NCBI RefSeq assembly: GCF_036038375.1
Contig: NZ_CP107935.1
Coordinates: forward strand, 4,836,001-4,900,000
Reading direction: 5' to 3'
DNA from: Streptomyces sp. NBC_00414
GTDB lineage: Bacteria; Actinomycetota; Actinomycetes; Streptomycetales; Streptomycetaceae
DNA: 64,000 bases
Position 1 is the first letter of the stretch, and each line of letters begins with the position of its first letter. Below, in pieces: positions 60,815 to 64,000 of the stretch. The position numbers and the translations under genes were made by a program. The notes below the pieces were generated by a model. It searched no databases and was not told the origin of the DNA. It was given only the letters and a program-made list of their open reading frames with translations.

Positions 60815-60853
60815 ATCCACCTGCCGTCAACAGACCTGTGGAGGTCTCCCAGC

Positions 60854-61582
60854 ATGACCCAACCCACCGACATCCGGCGAGCCCCTGGCTCCCGGCCGCG
60901 TCTGCTGGATCTGTTCTCGTGCGCCGGCGGCGCCGGTACCGGCTACGCACGGGCCGGTTTCGCCGTGCACGGATGCGACATCGCCGACCGCCCGAACTAC
61001 CCGTTCCCCTACCACCGGGGCGACGCGCTCACCTACCTCGCCCACCTGATCGGCACCGGGGACATCCACCGGTACGCGTTCGTCCACGCGTCCCCGCCCT
61101 GCCAGGACAAGTGCACGCTCACCGTGGGCACCAACCACTCCCAGGGATGGGGCGGCACTCACGTGGACCTGGTCGCCCCCACCCGCGCCCTACTGGAACT
61201 CACCGGCCTTCCGTACGTGATCGAGCAGCCCAACGGGCGCGCGGTCCTCCGCAAGGACCTCACCCTGTGCGGCGAGATGTACGGCCTCGGGGTCATCCGG
61301 CACCGCAACTTCGAGTTGGGCCGCTGGACCATCGAGCAGCCGGCCCACGTGGCGCACCGGGGCCGCGTGCGCGGCTACCGCCACGGCGAGTACTTCGACG
61401 GCCCGTACGTCGCCGCCTACGGCAACGGCGGCGGCAAACCGTCCGTACCGGAGCTGCAAGAGGCCATGGGCATCACATGGACGAACGTGCGCGAGGAACT
61501 CACCGAGGCCATCCCACCCGCCTACACCGAACACATCGGCCGCGCCTTCCTCGCAGCGACCGTGTTGGGGGTGGCGGCGTGA
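60854..61582 (+). CDS. C5-cytosine DNA methyltransferase, short phage/AICE type
   Basis: SAM-dependent methyltransferase of 242 residues. Motif I is LLDLFSCAGGAGTGYARAGF (residues about 17-36), motif IV with the catalytic cysteine is ASPPCQDKC, and the motif VI position reads VIEQPNG instead of ENV. It lacks the large target-recognition domain, as in mycobacteriophage and AICE members. It may modify element DNA against host restriction. ATG 60854 follows GGAGG. Overlaps the next gene by 4 bases. Confidence 0.85.
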   Translation: MTQPTDIRRAPGSRPRLLDLFSCAGGAGTGYARAGFAVHGCDIADRPNYPFPYHRGDALTYLAHLIGTGDIHRYAFVHASPPCQDKCTLTVGTNHSQGWGGTHVDLVAPTRALLELTGLPYVIEQPNGRAVLRKDLTLCGEMYGLGVIRHRNFELGRWTIEQPAHVAHRGRVRGYRHGEYFDGPYVAAYGNGGGKPSVPELQEAMGITWTNVREELTEAIPPAYTEHIGRAFLAATVLGVAA

Positions 61583-62421
61583 GCGATCACCTGCGTACGG
61601 CCCTCAGCCTCGCGGCACACGGCGTGCCCCCGCTGCCGCTGCGGGCGGGGAAGGTGCCGTTCGGAAACTGCCCGACCTGCGCCAAGAACGTGTGCGGCGG
61701 CCGGCCGAACATGAAGAATCCCGGCCCCTGCACCTGCCCGTACCCGTGCCACGGTTGGGCCGCCGCCACCACCGACCCCACCGTCATCGACTCGCCGATG
61801 TGGGCGTGGGCGTGGCGGGAAGCGGCGGGCGTGGCCTACCACCCCGGCGGCGCCGGCCTGACCGTCGTGGATCTCGACAACCCCGCCGCCATGGCGTGGG
61901 CCCGTGCGAGCTTGCCCCTCACCCGGATCGTGCCCACGACCCGGGGCGAGCACTGGCTCTACCAGGGTGCAATGCAGGGCGCCAACGGCGTACGGCCCGG
62001 CGTCGACATCAAGTCGACCATGGCCTACACCCGTTACCTCGGGCCCGGAACCGGCACCATGACGACCCTGCCGGACGTCGTACGCGCCCTGACCGCGAAG
62101 CAGTCGGCCCCGGTCCGCCCGGCATCCGTCACGGTGCCCGCGCCGGCCGGTGGCGGCGCGTGTCCGCACCGCACGCCCACCTATCTGGACCGTGGAATCG
62201 CCATGGCGGAGCAGCGCATCACCGAGGCCCGCAGTGCGGTGCACGCGACCGTCTACCGGACGTTCCTCGCGGTGCTGTCCACGCACGGCCGGTGCGGCTG
62301 CCTCACCGAGACGCACACCGCCCGGCTGTTCACCGCAGCGCAGGCCAAGGGCGAGAGCGCCCGGCACTGCACGGATGCGTGGACCAACGCCCTGACCACG
62401 TTGGGACTGAGCCATGTCTGA
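61579..62421 (+). CDS. Bifunctional DNA primase/polymerase (Prim-Pol domain)
   Basis: Archaeo-eukaryotic-type primase of 280 residues, the first half of a Prim-Pol type replication system. The active-site aspartates are in LTVVDLDNP (residues about 93-101), histidine-containing TTRGEHWLYQG follows, and a metal-binding cysteine cluster (CPTCAKNVC, CTCPYPCHGW) lies near the N-terminus. GTG 61579 overlaps the methyltransferase stop. Partner of the next gene. Confidence 0.86.
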   Translation: MSDHLRTALSLAAHGVPPLPLRAGKVPFGNCPTCAKNVCGGRPNMKNPGPCTCPYPCHGWAAATTDPTVIDSPMWAWAWREAAGVAYHPGGAGLTVVDLDNPAAMAWARASLPLTRIVPTTRGEHWLYQGAMQGANGVRPGVDIKSTMAYTRYLGPGTGTMTTLPDVVRALTAKQSAPVRPASVTVPAPAGGGACPHRTPTYLDRGIAMAEQRITEARSAVHATVYRTFLAVLSTHGRCGCLTETHTARLFTAAQAKGESARHCTDAWTNALTTLGLSHV

Positions 62422-63889
62422 GGACGACAAGACGCCCGGCCGCGAAGTCATCACCGACTACGCACAAGCGCACTTCCGCTACTTCCGCACCGCCGGCGGA
62501 ACCGTGTACGCGCAGAAGAACGGCCACCCCGTCGCCCGTCCCATCCGCTCCCAGGGAACGACCGGCAGCCACCGGCAGGAACTCATGGTCGGCCTGTACC
62601 GGGACGGGCGCGGCGCGTTCAACGGGTCAGCGATCAAAGAGGCGTTGGACCTGATCGAAGCCCTCGCGCTGACCGAGCAGGTGCAGCCGGTCCATATCCG
62701 CGTGGCTCCCGGGTTCGACGGGGCGACGTGGCTGGACCTGGGACGCGATGACGGGCAGTCCGTCCGCATCCACCCCACCGGCTGGGACATCCTCACCCCC
62801 GACCCCCGCGAAGTCTGCTGGCGGCGCACCCAGCTCACGGGGGAGCTCCCCCTGCCGGTCAAGGACACCGAGGGCAAGGGCATCGACCTGCTCATGCGGC
62901 TGTGCAACTTCGCCAACGCCGAAACCGAATGCCTCGCCATTGCCTGGCTCATCGGCTGCCTCGGACCGTCCGTGCCCGTCCCCGCCCCGTTCCTCACCGG
63001 CCCGCAAGGGGCGGGCAAGTCCACCGGCGGCCGGATGCTCGTGCGGATCATCGAGGGCATGACGGGCGACCTGCGCCGGGCACCGAAGGACGAGGAGAAC
63101 CTGATCGCGGCCGTGGCCGCCGGATGGGTCACCGCGCTGGACAACCTGTCCCACATGACCCCGGACCTGTCCGACGCGATGTGCTGCATCGTCACCGGAG
63201 CCGAAAGCGTCAAACGGGCCCTGTTCACCGACGGGGACGTCTTCCGCGTCGGCTACCGCCGTCCCCTCCTCCTCACCGGCATCGACGTCGGCGTCATCCG
63301 CCCCGACCTCGCCGAACGGCTCCTACCGCTGCGCCTGGAGCGGCCTCGCGTGCGGCGCACCGAGGCCGAACTGTGGACCGACTACGCAGAAGTCCTGCCC
63401 GTCGTCCTCGGTTCACTCCTGGATCTCACCGTCAAAGTCCGCGCCGTAACGGCAGAAACCCCCACCGACCTGCGCATGGCCGACTTCGCCCACCTGTGCG
63501 CCCAACTCGACGCAGCCACCGGCCTGGGCGCGCTCGCCGCGTACCGGACCAGCCTGGACGACCTCAACGACGACGTCATCGAGGGCGACCTCCTCGCACA
63601 GACCGTCCTCGCGCACGCCGACAGCATGGAGGCAGGCGCAGAGCAGCGGATGACGTCCACACAGTGGCTGCACTGCCTCAGCCTCCTCTACAGCGGCGAC
63701 GAACTGCGCTCCCTGCCCAAGGGGTGGCCGACCACCGGCAAAGTCCTCTCCGACCGCCTCAAGCGCCTCCAACCCACCCTCGCCGCACGAGGAGTCCTCA
63801 TCGACACCGGCCGCACCAGCGAAGGCCGCTACCTCGAAATGACCCGCCAATCCGCACCGCCGCCGTCCGAACAGAAGCGGATGTTCTGA
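62414..63889 (+). CDS. Replicative ATPase/helicase of the AICE
   Basis: P-loop ATPase of 491 residues. Walker A is LTGPQGAGKSTGGRML (residues about 194-209); downstream VTALDNLSHM is Walker B-like and VGYRRPLLLTGIDVGVIRPD a sensor region, resembling SF3/D5-type phage helicases. Overlaps the Prim-Pol gene by 8 bp, so the two act together to unwind and prime replication. This is the Prim-Pol replication type of AICE and not the rolling-circle RepSA type. Confidence 0.82.
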   Translation: MSEDDKTPGREVITDYAQAHFRYFRTAGGTVYAQKNGHPVARPIRSQGTTGSHRQELMVGLYRDGRGAFNGSAIKEALDLIEALALTEQVQPVHIRVAPGFDGATWLDLGRDDGQSVRIHPTGWDILTPDPREVCWRRTQLTGELPLPVKDTEGKGIDLLMRLCNFANAETECLAIAWLIGCLGPSVPVPAPFLTGPQGAGKSTGGRMLVRIIEGMTGDLRRAPKDEENLIAAVAAGWVTALDNLSHMTPDLSDAMCCIVTGAESVKRALFTDGDVFRVGYRRPLLLTGIDVGVIRPDLAERLLPLRLERPRVRRTEAELWTDYAEVLPVVLGSLLDLTVKVRAVTAETPTDLRMADFAHLCAQLDAATGLGALAAYRTSLDDLNDDVIEGDLLAQTVLAHADSMEAGAEQRMTSTQWLHCLSLLYSGDELRSLPKGWPTTGKVLSDRLKRLQPTLAARGVLIDTGRTSEGRYLEMTRQSAPPPSEQKRMF

Positions 63890-63924
63890 CCGCGCTCCGC
63901 AATCCGCGCGACCGGACCGGACAA

Positions 63925-63962
63925 GCAAGAGGAGCACCAGCGGCCAGGCGTGCTCCTCTTGC
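63925..63962 (+). terminator. Terminator at the end of the replication genes
   Basis: Perfect 13-bp arms GCAAGAGGAGCAC and GTGCTCCTCTTGC with a 12-base loop, 36 bases past the stop. The remaining 38 bases to the window edge show no feature. Confidence 0.85.
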
Positions 63963-64000
63963 TGTTCGGCGGAACGCCGCCCGAGGGTCGTGCGCGAGCG

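Larger units (their letters stand above)
46200..64000. mobile_element. Actinomycete integrative and conjugative element (AICE), right end outside window
   Basis: The left end is the tRNA-Arg 3' fragment. The right half holds the AICE backbone on the plus strand: DUF6284, SpdB-like, HExxH protein, FtsK/TraSA translocase, SpdD-like, NUDIX, DNA methyltransferase, primase-polymerase and replicative ATPase. In known AICEs excisionase and integrase genes follow the replication gene and abut the tRNA; they should lie just past the window. Cargo of lower GC fills 46.8-55.4 kb. Confidence 0.82.

Overview
High-GC actinobacterial chromosome, almost certainly Streptomyces. The first 46 kb matches a conserved Streptomyces core block: groEL2, a cold-shock gene, a threonine synthase-like gene, otsA/otsB, nagKA, cdgB, terD, msiK, rlmB, cysS, ispF/ispD, carD, phoP/phoR and phoU. 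GC-rich codon use, GTG starts, abutting or overlapping divergent starts and Streptomyces-type regulatory sites (CIRCE, DasR, BldD-like and PHO boxes) support this.

Region 1 (1-17.6 kb): stress and carbon metabolism. groEL2 has two CIRCE operators. A SAM riboswitch heads a threonine synthase-family gene followed by a CysO-type sulfur carrier, a pairing that points to homocysteine rather than threonine synthesis. Then come a glucosyl-3-phosphoglycerate synthase, trehalose-phosphate synthase and phosphatase, a sugar-binding lipoprotein divergent from the DasR-controlled nagKA genes, a PfkB sugar kinase, a carbohydrate-binding membrane protein, the c-di-GMP synthase CdgB, a flavin reductase, ArfB and TerD. 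Intergenic gaps in the first 12.3 kb hold eleven copies of one GC-rich repeat.

Region 2 (17.7-46.2 kb): acetyltransferase, M1 peptidase, pentapeptide protein, oxidoreductases, antibiotic-kinase homologue, tRNA-Thr, msiK, sugar nucleotidyltransferase, DoxX protein, the rlmB-cysS-ispF-ispD-carD block, a lipoprotein, phoRP/phoU with PHO boxes, a tiny cysteine-rich metallothionein-like gene, a beta-propeller/CWB2 cell-surface protein, a HAD protein and a TmrB-like P-loop protein. Several other dispersed repeats sit between genes.

Region 3 (about 46.2 kb to beyond the right edge): an integrated actinomycete integrative and conjugative element (AICE). Its inferred left end is a 28-bp copy of the 3' half of a tRNA-Arg gene (46200-46227, minus strand); the other end and the integrase should lie past position 64000. 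The left part (46.8-55.4 kb, visibly less GC-rich) is cargo: a NACHT-LRR NTPase, a small membrane protein, an HNH endonuclease resembling type IV restriction enzymes, an unrecognised three-gene cassette, and a translationally linked HTH-sensor/PP2C phosphatase pair. The right part (55.5-63.9 kb) is one long transfer and replication block: a leader with an rRNA-leader-like boxA sequence and a strong hairpin, DUF6284, SpdB-like membrane protein, HExxH protein, TraSA/TraB FtsK-type translocase, repeat-rich candidate clt/origin, SpdD-like protein, NUDIX hydrolase, C5 DNA methyltransferase, primase-polymerase and replicative ATPase.
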